Source: Symsagittifera roscoffensis
Lineage: Eukaryota; Xenacoelomorpha; Acoela; Convolutidae
DNA: 64,000 bases
Direction: 5' to 3'
Assembly (NCBI RefSeq): GCF_963678635.1
Contig: NC_087068.1
Location: 30,010,318 to 30,074,317, forward strand
How positions within the stretch are numbered: position 1 is the first letter of the stretch
The DNA's letters: not shown here
Content: more notes on this DNA, generated by a model
Databases searched by the model: none
Told to the model about the DNA's origin: nothing
What the model saw: only the letters and a program-made list of their open reading frames with translations

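Overview
The window is nuclear DNA of a ciliated eukaryote, most likely an invertebrate animal. The evidence is one very large gene split by GT-AG introns, AT-rich introns loaded with short transposon relics, and the gene family itself (axonemal dynein). I cannot name the species.

Layout. Bases 1-299 hold the tail of an unidentified open frame that could be the last exon of an upstream gene with a WD-repeat-like strand. Bases 300-9509 are intergenic and repeat-rich: three copies of a 'ggatagcc' repeat (two of them head to head), a roughly 1 kb unit present twice in inverted orientation (about 1955-3190 and 5735-6790), a hAT-type MITE inserted in one arm of that pair with a perfect 8-bp target duplication, a minus-strand exon-like piece resembling the extracellular domain of a Cys-loop receptor, and a MITE with internal tandem repeats at 7408-7950.

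From 9510 to the right edge runs one plus-strand gene: a single-headed (inner-arm, DNAH3/7/12-like) axonemal dynein heavy chain. I assemble 57 exons whose 56 junctions all keep reading frame, giving about 3,700 residues: N-terminal tail (exons 1-15), linker (16-20), AAA1 (20-24), AAA2 (24-29), AAA3 (30-38), AAA4 (39-43), stalk and microtubule-binding tip (44-47), AAA5 (48-52) and the start of AAA6 (53-57). The C-terminal end lies beyond the window. The P-loops of AAA1-AAA4 are all recognisable. Compared with the family as I know it, the protein has extra basic or low-complexity segments in the tail (exon 13), between AAA2 and AAA3 (exon 30) and before AAA4 (exon 39).

The introns carry most of the unusual structure. 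Two related families (C and D) share a GTTCCGAC-type inverted repeat, a perfect hairpin and a CTTGTT end 11-12 nt after the hairpin, which is the architecture of non-autonomous Helitron/Helentron-type elements. They form tandem runs in introns 7, 19 and 29. Other families are hAT MITE fragments (CAGGGGCGGATCTAGG termini), a 979-bp element of TTATAATCGA repeats with inverted ends, a MITE whose core is a ~20-bp tandem repeat, a degenerate 'gcgcaaagtcg' repeat field containing a 100-bp hairpin, a SINE-like element, and several 13-20-base G or C runs. No CRISPR, rRNA, tRNA gene or second complete protein-coding gene was seen.
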